From Chloroflexota bacterium (GTDB lineage Bacteria; Chloroflexota; Dormibacteria; CF-121), in the NCBI GenBank assembly GCA_005881235.1, contig VBEQ01000030.1, positions 1,159-19,894 of the forward strand: 18,736 nucleotides of DNA, read 5' to 3'. Shown piece by piece: positions 1 to 7,507 of this stretch. Every line of letters starts with the position of its first letter. The stretch's first letter is position 1. The notes under the pieces were generated by a model. That model had not been told where the DNA came from and did not search any database. It saw nothing but the letters and a program-made list of their open reading frames with translations. The position numbers were made by a program, and so were the translations under genes.

Positions 1-1222
1 TGGCTGGCGCCGTCCTGTCAATCTGAATCATCAGCGTCTGGGGCGCTTCCTGGTTCCCGGCGTTGTCGCGGGCGAAAAAGGTCAGCGTCGTGATCCCTTC
101 CGCGGCGATCGTGATCGAGGCGGTACTCCCGGGCGTCAGCGCACTGCCGGTTTGAGCCCCGGACAGCGTAGTGCTGATCTCCTTCACGCCAGAACCGCCT
201 GCGTTGTCCGCGGCAGTGAGATTGACCGTGACGGTGCTGTCGTTCCAGCCGTTGGCGTTCGCGGCAGGCGACAGGCTGTCAGTGGTTGTGGGTGGGGTGA
301 TATCCGCCGGCGTCGTGCCGGTTACGTACTGGTTGTTGATCACCAAGCCGCTTGGGGAGTTCACCGTAAAACCGGATGGCAAGCCGAAGACCGGCCCTGA
401 AGCAGGGAATTTCAGCGTATGAGCGAAGTCGGCGACTCCGCTACCGGTGTCACTGCCGGTAAGCGTGCCGTCCCAGGTGATGCCGCCCAGTACCGACAGG
501 CTCACGTCCAAGGTCATCGGTTTGCCGACGACTACCGTCATTGGGTCGGTCGTAAATCCGCCGCCGAGCATGACCCAGGCGATAGACGAATCGGGCCGGC
601 TCGTCGACTCCACGCCAAAGACGCCATCGCGATAGAGGGTGCTCGTCAGTGTCCCGTTGGCCAGGTGGCTGCTCACGGCCTTTGCTTGGCCACCGAAGTT
701 GCCGCCGATGAAGGAGGTCGGCTCCAGGAGATGGCCGTTTATGACGGCGGATGCTTCTGACGTGAGCCGGGCGTCGCTCGTGAAAGCGTGCAGCGCGTTC
801 GTGGCCAGGGTGCCGGCCAGGTCGAAGCTCAATGTGGCGCTGATCGTGGATCCGACCGGCGCCGGGCCGGAGAAGGTCACATCCGGCAAACGGAACTCGG
901 CTCTGCTGCTGCCACCGGTGAACAGATTGATCGCCATAGCGCCCGGGGTAAAGATCGAGCCGAGGCTGCCCGATGCCGACGCAGCCAGGCCGCCTCGGCC
1001 CGCAAATGCGGACTCAGCATCGGCCAGAGTAACCACGCCAGGGACGGACTTGCCGGCGGTCGCGTCAACCGGAAAGGCCTTTTGCTTGAAAACCCCGGGT
1101 ACCTGCACCTGGAACATGGGATCGGCCGCGGCCGCCGACGCAACGAGCGGCCGTCCAAGCGCCACGACCGGGCTGAAGATAAGACTCAGAAGTGCGCAGA
1201 AGACTAGGACTTGCTGTTTCAT
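1..1222 (-). CDS. Secreted Ig-like/OmpL47-type repeat protein (partial, C-terminus beyond left edge)
   Basis: The minus-strand frame from the ATG at 1222 is open without a stop to base 1, giving about 407 codons. The N-terminus looks like a signal peptide: Met-Lys, a hydrophobic stretch (VLVFCALLSLIFSPVVAL), then an Ala-rich region with a likely cleavage site near residues 30-35. The next ~250 residues are rich in Gly, Ser, Thr and Ala, as in secreted beta proteins; I do not recognise a family there. The last ~85 visible residues (from about 1-260) resemble bacterial Ig-like/OmpL47-type domains, with a TVTVNLTAADNAGGSGVKEI start and a FFARDNAGNQE end, and another copy may follow at DRTAPA. 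A strong Shine-Dalgarno (GGAGGAGGG, 9 bases before ATG) fixes the start. Probable role: extracellular or surface-bound structural or adhesive protein; the partner is unknown. The cell anchor, if any, lies outside the window. Confidence 0.8.
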   Translation of the reverse strand, partial: MKQQVLVFCALLSLIFSPVVALGRPLVASAAAADPMFQVQVPGVFKQKAFPVDATAGKSVPGVVTLADAESAFAGRGGLAASASGSLGSIFTPGAMAINLFTGGSSRAEFRLPDVTFSGPAPVGSTISATLSFDLAGTLATNALHAFTSDARLTSEASAVINGHLLEPTSFIGGNFGGQAKAVSSHLANGTLTSTLYRDGVFGVESTSRPDSSIAWVMLGGGFTTDPMTVVVGKPMTLDVSLSVLGGITWDGTLTGSDTGSGVADFAHTLKFPASGPVFGLPSGFTVNSPSGLVINNQYVTGTTPADITPPTTTDSLSPAANANGWNDSTVTVNLTAADNAGGSGVKEISTTLSGAQTGSALTPGSTASITIAAEGITTLTFFARDNAGNQEAPQTLMIQIDRTAPA

Positions 1223-1247
1223 TTGCTGGAACCCTCCTCCAACTGGA

Positions 1248-1406
1248 TCACGTGCGTCCTTCGTAGCTCTTTGTTGGGAGGTCCGGAGCCGCCATGATCG
1301 TCGCGAAGACCAGGCGGGCCGCCCCCGTCGTAACATCGTCCGCGCGGTCCCTTGGCGGGCGCATCTCCGCCAGGTGCAAAAAGTGGCAGTAGCAACCGGG
1401 ACTCAT
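1248..1406 (-). CDS. Doubtful 52-aa leader ORF upstream of the Ig-like protein gene
   Basis: The ATG at 1406 is preceded by AAGGAG at normal spacing (AAGGAGAGCCGTAACC-ATG). The frame runs 52 codons to a stop at 1248, ending 25 bases before the Ig-like gene start on the same strand. The peptide begins MSPGCYCHFLHLAEM and has a Cys-x-Cys followed by two His residues. I know no family for it. The Shine-Dalgarno and position favour a small co-transcribed or leader peptide. Against it, the composition is no better than shadow frames, and an overlapping frame (stop at 1219) is also open. The 320-base gap between 1223 and 1542 holds nothing else I can support. Confidence 0.25.
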   Translation of the reverse strand: MSPGCYCHFLHLAEMRPPRDRADDVTTGAARLVFATIMAAPDLPTKSYEGRT

Positions 1407-1542
1407 GGTTACGGCTCTCCTTGATAGGAATCGCGCAGAGCGAATGACCTGTATCAGCCGCCAAGCTACGCGCAGATGCGTTGCAGCGCAGCGTGGGAAG
1501 TACCTGCTTTCGATTCCCGCGGGTACCTGATGTTTGCTGGGC

Positions 1543-3843
1543 TTAGCGGAGGGCCTCGGTCGCCAGGCCGTTTGCCGCGACCCAGGCCGCAACGCTCGCT
1601 CGCGAGTGGAAGCCGAGCTTGCTCCTCAGATTTTCGACATGGCCCTCGACCGTGCGCTCGGCCAGCACGAGTTCTGAGGCGATCTGCCGGTTGCTCATTC
1701 CCCTGGCAACCATCAGCGCGACATCGCGCTCTCGTCGCGTCAGCTTGATGCCGGCCACGTCGACGTACCGGCGGTCGGCCACGGATCCTCCCGCGCCGAT
1801 AGCCAGCGTGAAGGCCGCATCCAGGCCGAGGCGTGATCCCTCATTCAGCGCTCGTTCGGCGACATCGGCGGGCAACGCAGCCGTCGCGCGGCGAAGGACC
1901 GCCGCCCAGTACCGTCCCCAGGTCGGCGCCTCCACGGCGCCGCTCAACTTGGACAGTGAGCGGGCAGCGCCGGCCAGTTGCAAGCCGCGTTCATCGTCGC
2001 CGCCTTCGATGGCCAACCACGCATAGCATTCGAGGAACATCTCTTCGAGGTTGTGGTGCCCGGGTGAGGCCCGGTAGGCGGCCCGTGCAGCAGCAGCAGA
2101 GTGGCGGGCTTGCGCGAGGTCGCCGCGGATCAGGTTGAGACACGTCATGTCAACGAGCATGCGAATTCGCTGGGGCACATCGCCAGCCTCCTCGCACAAT
2201 TGGAGCGAGCGCTCCCAGGGTTCCTGCACGCTCTCCATGTCGTCCCGCCAGAACCCCATCAGTCCGCGGATGGTCAGGGCCTCGCTTGCTTGCGTCGCGA
2301 ACCCGCCTGCCATGCTCAGCTCAAAACTCCGAGAGACGAATGACTCGGCCGCCTCCAGGTCGTGGTCCTTGAACAGGGCGGCGGCGCCAAGCGACGTGAG
2401 TGCGCTTGCCAGCCCTGCCCCGTCACCCAGCTGCCCGCAGACCTCAGCCTGCTCGGCGGCAAAGGTGGCCAGCGCGGCGAAATCAGCCTGGTTGTAGGCG
2501 ATCGCGCACGCGCCACCCAGCGTTCGTGCGCGGTCTGCATCCGTCCCATCACGTAGGCGAAGGGACTCCTCGACGCGCGAGCGGCCCTCGGTAAGCCGAT
2601 CGCTACATAGCCAGAACCAGGCGAGGGCGCCCGATAGGCGGACCCACGCACCCCGGTCCTGCTCGCGTGCCCAGTCGAGCGCCAGGCGAAGATTCTCCAG
2701 CTCGAGTGAGAGCCGGTGCAGCCAAGCGGCATGTGCTGCGCTACGCCATTCCCTGAAAGCGGCCTCGGCGATGCCGCTGAAAAATCGTAGATGCCGATCG
2801 CGCACGTCAGTGAGCTCCTCGGCTGCAAGCAGCTTCTCGCGACCGTATTCACTGAGGGTCTCGAGGAGTCGGTAACGCAGTTCGCCATCACCCTGCTGGA
2901 CGACGACGAGTGACTTCTTCAGGAGCTGGGCGACGAGCTCGAGGACGTCCTCGCTGCGAACGTCATTCGTCGTCGCCACGGCCTCAGCCGCCACCAGGCT
3001 GAAACTGCCACCGAACACCGCAAGCCGCCGGAACACCTGTTGCTCGGTCGCGGAGAGAAGCGCGTAGCTCCAGTCCACGGCGGCGCGCAACGTTTGTTGC
3101 CGGCCGCCCCGGCGGCGTCGACCTCCGGTGAGGAGCCGGAAGCGGTCGCTCAGGTAGTCGAGAATTCGGACTGGCGAGAGCACATCGATCTTGGCGGCCG
3201 CCAACTCAATGGCGAGGGGGATGCCGTCCAGATGTCGGCAGATGGCCCCGATTGCTTTCAAATCGTCAGGCGTCGGGTGGAAGGTCGGGAGCCGGAGTCG
3301 GGCTCGGTCGATGAAGAGCCGCGGGGCATCATATTCGTGAATGTCGTCGTCCTCGTGCGCCGAGTAACTCAGCGAGGGGACGCGGTAGGCCAGCTCGCCA
3401 TTCACCTCCAGGAGCTCGCGGCTGGTCGCCAGCACCCGGAGGCTGGGGCAGGAGGTCAGCGCGGTTTCAAGGAACTCGGCACATGCGTCCAGAAGGTGCT
3501 CACAGTTGTCCATAATCAGCAGCGGCTGCTGATTTCGGAGTTGCTCGATAAGCGCAGTCATCGGCGGGCGGTCCGAGCCTTCGCGCACACCGAAGGCCCT
3601 CGCGATCGTCTGCTCGAGGAGAGCGCTGTCGGCCAGTGGCCCGAGCTCCACAAAGAAGATGCCTTCGGGAAACAACCCGCGAGCGTCAGCGGCAACCGCG
3701 ATGGCAAGGCGTGTCTTGCCGCAGCCAGGGGCTCCCGTGAGGGTCACCAGCCGGGACTGGGCGAGCATCTCCTTCAACTCGCCGACCTCGTGCTCCCGTC
3801 CGATCAACGTCGTCAGCTGAGCGGGCAGATTGTCGCCAGCCAC
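1543..3843 (-). CDS. LuxR-family regulator with N-terminal ATPase (STAND/NB-ARC-like)
   Basis: A 766-aa protein of the large predicted-ATPase/LuxR class. Near the N-terminus it has NLPAQLTTLIGRE, the usual opening of these proteins. Walker A is GAPGCGKT at residues 37-44, Walker B is LLIMDNCEHL around 108-117, and an arginine-bearing sensor segment (VLATSRELL) follows. A winged-helix-like part of the ATPase follows (DLSDRFRLLTGGRRR region), then an alpha-helical TPR-like middle section of about 350 residues. A C-terminal LuxR/GerE helix-turn-helix covers the last ~65 residues (LTRRERDVALMVARGMSNRQ). Known family role: ATP-dependent, signal-responsive transcription activation; the ligand and targets are not evident. 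The start is GTG at 3843; no ATG is in frame and the next upstream stop is close, so little N-terminus can be missing. No good Shine-Dalgarno is visible. It abuts a truncated SDR gene on the other strand, so its promoter would have to lie inside that remnant. Confidence 0.9.
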   Translation of the reverse strand: MAGDNLPAQLTTLIGREHEVGELKEMLAQSRLVTLTGAPGCGKTRLAIAVAADARGLFPEGIFFVELGPLADSALLEQTIARAFGVREGSDRPPMTALIEQLRNQQPLLIMDNCEHLLDACAEFLETALTSCPSLRVLATSRELLEVNGELAYRVPSLSYSAHEDDDIHEYDAPRLFIDRARLRLPTFHPTPDDLKAIGAICRHLDGIPLAIELAAAKIDVLSPVRILDYLSDRFRLLTGGRRRRGGRQQTLRAAVDWSYALLSATEQQVFRRLAVFGGSFSLVAAEAVATTNDVRSEDVLELVAQLLKKSLVVVQQGDGELRYRLLETLSEYGREKLLAAEELTDVRDRHLRFFSGIAEAAFREWRSAAHAAWLHRLSLELENLRLALDWAREQDRGAWVRLSGALAWFWLCSDRLTEGRSRVEESLRLRDGTDADRARTLGGACAIAYNQADFAALATFAAEQAEVCGQLGDGAGLASALTSLGAAALFKDHDLEAAESFVSRSFELSMAGGFATQASEALTIRGLMGFWRDDMESVQEPWERSLQLCEEAGDVPQRIRMLVDMTCLNLIRGDLAQARHSAAAARAAYRASPGHHNLEEMFLECYAWLAIEGGDDERGLQLAGAARSLSKLSGAVEAPTWGRYWAAVLRRATAALPADVAERALNEGSRLGLDAAFTLAIGAGGSVADRRYVDVAGIKLTRRERDVALMVARGMSNRQIASELVLAERTVEGHVENLRSKLGFHSRASVAAWVAANGLATEALR

Positions 3844-3859
3844 ATGTCGATCGTAGTGA

Positions 3860-4503
3860 AGTCCGGAGAACGACGAGCTCGACGCGATCGCCCGTCAGAT
3901 CCGGTCGCACGGCGGACCGCTGGAGACCACCGTGGTCGATGCGCTCAACGAGCGGGCCGTGGACGAGTTTGTGGGCACCGTCGTCCACCGAGCGGGCACG
4001 GTTGATATCTCTTTCAACCTGATCGCAGTGGGTGACGTCCAGCGGCCTCTCCAGGAGATCTCCGTTGACGACTTCCTGCAGCCGATCGTGACCGCCATGC
4101 GCAGTCATTTCCTGACCACCCGGGCAGCGGCGCGGCACATGGTCGCCCGCGGGTCGGGCGTGATTCTCGCCTTCGGCGGTGGCGGGCCGCAAACCGTCCC
4201 CGGGTTGGGCGGCTTCAAGATCGCCCTCGATGCGCTCGAGGCGCTTCGCCGGCAGTGGGCCGTCGAGCTCGGCCCGCACGGCATCCGGGTCGTGACAATC
4301 AAGACCGGCGGGATCCCGGAGACCCTTCCCCAAGCATTTCCGGGCCGCGACCAGATCGTCGCGGGCGTTCAGCACGCTGCCCTGCTTCCCTGGACGCAAC
4401 CCTCAATGACGTTGGAACTGTCGCGGCCTTCGTGGCCTCAGACCAGGCTCGGACGATCACTGCGGCCGATGTCAACATCTCCGCGGGCGCCATCGTCGAC
4501 TAA
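3860..4503 (+). pseudogene. Short-chain dehydrogenase/reductase remnant (5'-truncated and frameshifted)
   Basis: From 3860 the frame reads an SDR beginning after the first Rossmann strand: LDAIARQIRSHGG, then TVDISFNLIAVGDVQRPL (in place of the usual LVNNAG), RAAARHMVARGSGVILAF, and WAVELGPHGIRVVTIKTGGI. The cofactor-binding GxxxGxG segment (about 40 residues) is absent: a TGA at 3857-3859 closes the frame and no full-length start exists. Near 4380-4405 the coding frame shifts. The expected C-terminal motif (ATLNDVGTVAAFVASDQART, ending AGAIVD) continues in the next frame to the TAA at 4501, consistent with net loss of one base. The position of the catalytic Tyr is Leu, which I recall as normal for this 'DISFN' subfamily. 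GTG at 3932 could start a shorter product, but it would lack the NAD(P) site. I regard it as a non-functional remnant; a sequencing error could explain the frameshift but not the missing N-terminus. Confidence 0.75.
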
Positions 4504-4568
4504 ACCGAACGAGTCATCGGTGATGAAGAGACTGGATGGTTGCCTGCGCGGCAGGTTGGCCAGCACGC

Positions 4569-4597
4569 TTGACAGCCGCGGCCGGAGTGTGTATTCT
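4569..4597 (+). promoter_or_regulatory. Sigma-70-type promoter of the ArsR-SRPBCC operon
   Basis: A perfect -35 box TTGACA (4569-4574) and a -10 box TATTCT (4592-4597) are separated by 17 bases. They lie 35 bases upstream of the ArsR ATG, with the predicted transcription start inside or beside the palindrome at 4604-4617. Seen directly in the sequence; activity is inferred. Confidence 0.8.
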
Positions 4598-4603
4598 GCC
4601 AAC

Positions 4604-4617
4604 TAGCTAATTAGCTA
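4604..4617. promoter_or_regulatory. Palindromic operator for the ArsR-family repressor
   Basis: TAGCTAATTAGCTA is a perfect 14-base inverted repeat with no spacer, and strikingly A+T-rich for this region. It starts six bases after the -10 box, so a bound dimer would cover the transcription start. ArsR-type repressors commonly bind such dyads to control their own operon. The role is inferred from symmetry and position. Confidence 0.75.
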
Positions 4618-4631
4618 AACGGAAGAATACA

Positions 4632-5000
4632 ATGGCAACCGATCAGCTCAGCACCACGTTCGCAGCTCTAGCCGACCCCACGCGGCGAGCGATTCTGTCG
4701 CGTCTCGCGGAAGGCGAGGCGTCGGTCACGGAGCTTGCCAGGCCGTTCGACCTGAGCCTTCCCGGCATCTCGAAACACCTGAAAGTCCTGCAGCACGCAG
4801 GACTGGTCCGGCAGAGCCGGAAGGCGCAGTGGCGGCCGTGCCGCCTGGACGGCGCCCGCTTGAAAGAGGCGGCCGATTGGGTGGGGGAGTACCGACAGTT
4901 TTGGGAGGAGAGTTTCGAGCGACTCGACGAATACCTGGCGACCGTACAAAAGGAGGAAACGCATGACAGCGAAGGCAGACACCAAGACGGCAAAGACTGA
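4632..5000 (+). CDS. ArsR-family transcriptional repressor paired with SRPBCC protein
   Basis: A 122-aa winged-helix regulator. The N-terminal half has the ArsR pattern FAALADPTRRAILSRLAEGE, then the helix-turn-helix (SVTELARPFDLSLPGISKHL) and the wing (AGLVRQSRKAQWRPCRLD). The C-terminal helix (LKEAADWVGEYRQFWEESFE) is typical of the subclass encoded beside AHSA1/SRPBCC genes. It lacks the metal-binding ELCVCDL motif of arsenic and cadmium sensors, so the effector is probably not a metal. The start is ATG at 4632 with GGAAG upstream. The gene overlaps the following SRPBCC gene by 38 bases, so the two are translationally linked. It probably represses its own promoter through the palindrome immediately upstream. 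Confidence 0.92.
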   Translation: MATDQLSTTFAALADPTRRAILSRLAEGEASVTELARPFDLSLPGISKHLKVLQHAGLVRQSRKAQWRPCRLDGARLKEAADWVGEYRQFWEESFERLDEYLATVQKEETHDSEGRHQDGKD

Positions 5001-5472
5001 CTACGTCATCGAACCGGGAAAGCAGGAGCTCACGATGACCCGCGTCTTCGATGCGCCCCGCGAGTTGGTGTTCAAGGCGTTCACGGACCCGAAACTGGTT
5101 TCACAATGGTTTGGCCCGCGGACGTATACGACCACCGTCGACAAGATGGAGGCACGGCCCGGCGGCTTGTGGCGGTTCGTCCAACGCAACCAGAACGGAG
5201 ACGAGTTCGCCTTCCACGGTGTTCACCACGACGTCGTCGCGCCCGAGCGGATCGTGGCGACCTTCGAGTTCGAGGGCGTGCCGGGCCACGTGCTGCTGCA
5301 AACCGTGAACTTCGAACCCCTTGGGCAGAAGACCAGGCTCGTTGAGCAGTTGGTCTTCCAGTCGGTCGCCGATCGCGACGGAATGGTGGCGTCGGGAATG
5401 CAGGAAGGCTCCGATGATTCGATGGATCGCATGGACGAAATCCTGCAAAACCTCAGGGCGCAACGAGCCTGA
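4963..5472 (+). CDS. SRPBCC/AHSA1-like ligand-binding domain protein
   Basis: A 169-aa single-domain protein of the START/Bet v1-like (SRPBCC) fold, AHSA1 family. Family marks are TRVFDAPRELVFKAFTDPKL, then VSQWFGPRTYTT, GGLWRFVQRN and FHGVHHDVVAPERIVATFEF. The C-terminal helix carries GMVASGMQEGSDDSMDRMDE, the usual SGM..G.....RLDE ending. These proteins enclose a hydrophobic cavity and are thought to bind or transform small hydrophobic molecules; no catalytic chemistry is established for the family. A strong Shine-Dalgarno (AAAGGAGGAAACGC-ATG) sets the start inside the end of the ArsR gene. It is the second and last gene of the operon, closed by the hairpin terminator at 5502-5540. Length is normal. 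Confidence 0.92.
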   Translation: MTAKADTKTAKTDYVIEPGKQELTMTRVFDAPRELVFKAFTDPKLVSQWFGPRTYTTTVDKMEARPGGLWRFVQRNQNGDEFAFHGVHHDVVAPERIVATFEFEGVPGHVLLQTVNFEPLGQKTRLVEQLVFQSVADRDGMVASGMQEGSDDSMDRMDEILQNLRAQRA

Positions 5473-5501
5473 GTCGCCCCAGCACGGCGCCAGGCTGAAC
5501 C

Positions 5502-5540
5502 GGGCCGGGAGCCCGCACCTCTCGGCCCCGGCCCTTTTTT
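5502..5540 (+). terminator. Rho-independent terminator of the ArsR-SRPBCC operon
   Basis: GGGCCGGG (5502-5509) pairs with CCCGGCCC (5527-5534) around a 17-base loop, with six T residues directly after (5535-5540). It lies 30 bases after the SRPBCC stop codon. Confidence 0.85.
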
Positions 5541-5563
5541 GCGCGCGGGTAGCATGAAACGCG

Positions 5564-6186
5564 GTGAAGTTCATCCCGGTGTTCGTGGGCGTTGTGCTGC
5601 TCGCGCTGCTAGCACTGTCAGTTGGCAGCCGGTTCGTGGATCCCGCAAGACGCGATCCTGGCGTGGAGGCCAACGCACGTCTCATCAGCTATGCGTCAGT
5701 CGCCTTGCTGATCCCGCTCATCGCGGACGTCATCACCGGCATCCGGCCGGGTCTGCTCGCCCACGCGCTCATCGGGTTCCTGCTGGTGCCGCTCGTGTTG
5801 CTCAAGTTGGGCAGCGTCGGGTACCGTTTCCTGCGCTACTACGCCGGCGATCCGCGCTACCGCGCGGCCGGCCCACCCGCGCTCGTGATGCGCCTGAGCT
5901 GTTCGCCACCGGCATCGAGCTCTGGCTGTTCGGCTTCCGATTTGGCGACCAGTGGCTCACCTGGCATAAAGCGGTGTTTGTCCTCTGGTTCTTAGCCGCC
6001 CTGTTTCACGCGGTCGCCTACCTGCGGCGGGCTCCCGAGCTCGTGCTCGCGGATTCTCACGACCGGCTGCTGGGCGTCGGTGCTCGCCGGTCGGTGGTCA
6101 TCGGCAGCCTGGTGCTTGGCGCCGCTCTCGTCCTTGCGATGCTGCCCTTCCCTTCGCCGTTCGCTCTAGCGGTCGGCGCCAGCTGA
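5564..6186 (+). pseudogene. Multi-pass membrane protein gene broken by a frameshift
   Basis: The first half, from GTG at 5564, encodes a hydrophobic start (KFIPVFVGVVLLALLALSVG), a second membrane span (ASVALLIPLIADVITGI) and a third (LLAHALIGFLLVPLVLLKLG). The conserved-looking part GYRFLRYYAGDPRYRAAGPP follows. At about 5894-5899, just after ALVMRL, coding character moves to another frame. That frame continues FATGIELWLFGFRFGDQWLT, a HKAVFVLWFLAALFHAVAYL span, and a last span near VVIGSLVLGAALVLAML, ending at the TGA at 6184. Homologous proteins would carry a membrane segment between the two parts, so roughly 10-15 residues appear lost along with the frame. The pattern resembles cytochrome b561-like small membrane proteins of unknown function; I cannot name it. 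No clear Shine-Dalgarno is visible. A sequencing or assembly deletion is the alternative. Confidence 0.65.
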
Positions 6187-6201
6187 CCCTCCGGCGGTAT
6201 T

Positions 6202-7354
6202 TCAGCATGGGAGGAGAGCCCAGGCTTGCTTCGCCCTGAGAATCCGGAGCGCCGCGTCGTCGACGCGCTGGCGAAAGCTCGCGTCGGCGGCGGCGCGTGC
6301 TCGAATCGCCAGCACCATGGCGTGCGCGGGCGGCGACGTCTTCGAGATGATCATGTCGCCGCCGGCCGAGAGAAAGTCGATCGCCCGGGTACCCGGCGGA
6401 ATTGCGGCGACCGCCGCCGTATCGCCGAGGTCGTCCGAGATGATGACGCCGTTGAATCCCATCGTGCCGCGCAACATCTGCGTCATCACCAGCGGCGAAA
6501 AGGCGGCCAGATGATTGGGATCGATCCGCGTGTACCTGGCTAGCGCCACCATGACGAAGTCGGCACTCGCCGAGATGCCCTGCTTGAAGGACTGCAGATA
6601 GGGATCGTTCGCGGTGGTCGTCGTGTCGGTTGCGGTGGTGAAGTCGGTATTGCCCGCCACCCGGCCAAGGCCGGGAAAGTGCTTGAGGCTGACTGCGATG
6701 CCGGACTGGTGCATGCCACCCGACCGTAGCCGGATCATGGCCGTACTCGCGCTGGAGTGCCCCGATCGGCTGGTTCTGGGCATCCGTTCCCGGCGGGACG
6801 ACGTCCATGACCGGAGCGAAGTTGAAGTTGATGCCGGCAGCGCGAAGCTCTTGCCCCCAGGTGGCTGCGCGGCTCTGCAAGAGGGCCGGATCCCAGGTGC
6901 CTTGCACCACCGCGGTGGGGATCTGAGAAAAGCCCGGGCCCTGCATCGCCTGGATCAGGCCGCCCTCCTGGTTGGCGGCGATAAAGAAACGGACGTTGGC
7001 CGTCGCCGTACTGGAGACCTGTGCCTGGACCGCGGCAGCGACGGCATGGATGGCGGCGGCGCCGGCGTAGCTTCGATCGATGAACCAGACCGACCCGATG
7101 TGATCGGTCTGTATCAGGTTGATTTCGGTGGAACCGAGCCGGTCGCTCGCCAGTCCGAGTTCGAAGAGCTGACCGATCCGTTGATCGAGTGTCATCGCCG
7201 CGAAGACCTGGTCGGCGCAGGCAACCTGCGGAGTCGGTGTCGGAGTCGCGGTTGGGGACGGGGTCGGGCTTGTCGAAGGATTCGCCGAGGGCCCACAGCC
7301 GGCAACGGCGACGACGATGAGCAGAAGGATGGCCGCCAGCGGACCACGATGCAT
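6202..7354 (-). pseudogene. Glycoside hydrolase family 3 lipoprotein (NagZ-like), frameshifted
   Basis: The ATG at 7354 opens a lipoprotein signal: MHRGP, a hydrophobic run, and lipobox VAGC with Cys20. A Ser/Thr/Pro linker (about residues 21-41) follows. The GH3 N-terminal part is recognisable: MTLDQRIGQLFELGL, FIAANQEGGLIQAMQGPGF, AAGINFNFAPVMDVVP and LQREYGHDPATV. Near 6714-6724 the frame changes. The rest continues one frame over with GMHQSGIAVSLKHFPGLG (the KHFPG motif) and GFNGVIISDDLG (the nucleophile Asp motif), to the stop at 6202. About ten residues normally between DPATV and GMH appear missing. Intact members are beta-N-acetylhexosaminidases or related enzymes acting on cell-wall or extracellular sugars. 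As written, the first frame lacks the catalytic Asp, so no active enzyme is expected. A good ATG or Shine-Dalgarno for the second half is not evident. An assembly deletion is possible. Confidence 0.75.
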
Positions 7355-7431
7355 GCCCCCTACAACGCGAGCGTGTTCGATTGGGTTATTGGGAATCACG
7401 CAGTTCGAGCCTTCAGTATGGTGAAAAGGGG

Positions 7432-7455
7432 CAGGCCCCCTGATCAGGGGGCCTG
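7432..7455. repeat. 24-bp perfect palindrome upstream of the GH3 gene
   Basis: The 24 bases 7432-7455 are fully self-complementary: a 12-base arm CAGGCCCCCTGA and its exact complement, centred on TGATCA. On the minus strand the dyad is followed by CCCCTTTT, so it could be a weak terminator separating GH3 from genes upstream, or an operator for the GH3 promoter about 75 bases before its ATG. It shares the CCCCTG-GGGG pattern with the dyads before the response regulator. Confidence 0.6.
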
Positions 7456-7507
7456 GGGGAAGGGAGGGAAAGCGACTGTGCGAGGCGAACGACCCTGCCA
7501 ACTGGCG

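Noticed and set aside
3040..4005. A 321-codon plus-strand open frame opposite the LuxR-type regulator
   Set aside because: Its translation is Arg/Gly/Glu-rich with no domain, while the opposite strand encodes a complete ATPase/LuxR protein; it is a shadow of G+C-rich codons.
4195..4240. Missing catalytic Tyr in the first SDR as proof of decay
   Set aside because: As far as I recall, this 'DISFN' SDR subfamily normally lacks the standard YxxxK Tyr; I base the pseudogene call on the missing N-terminus and the frameshift instead.
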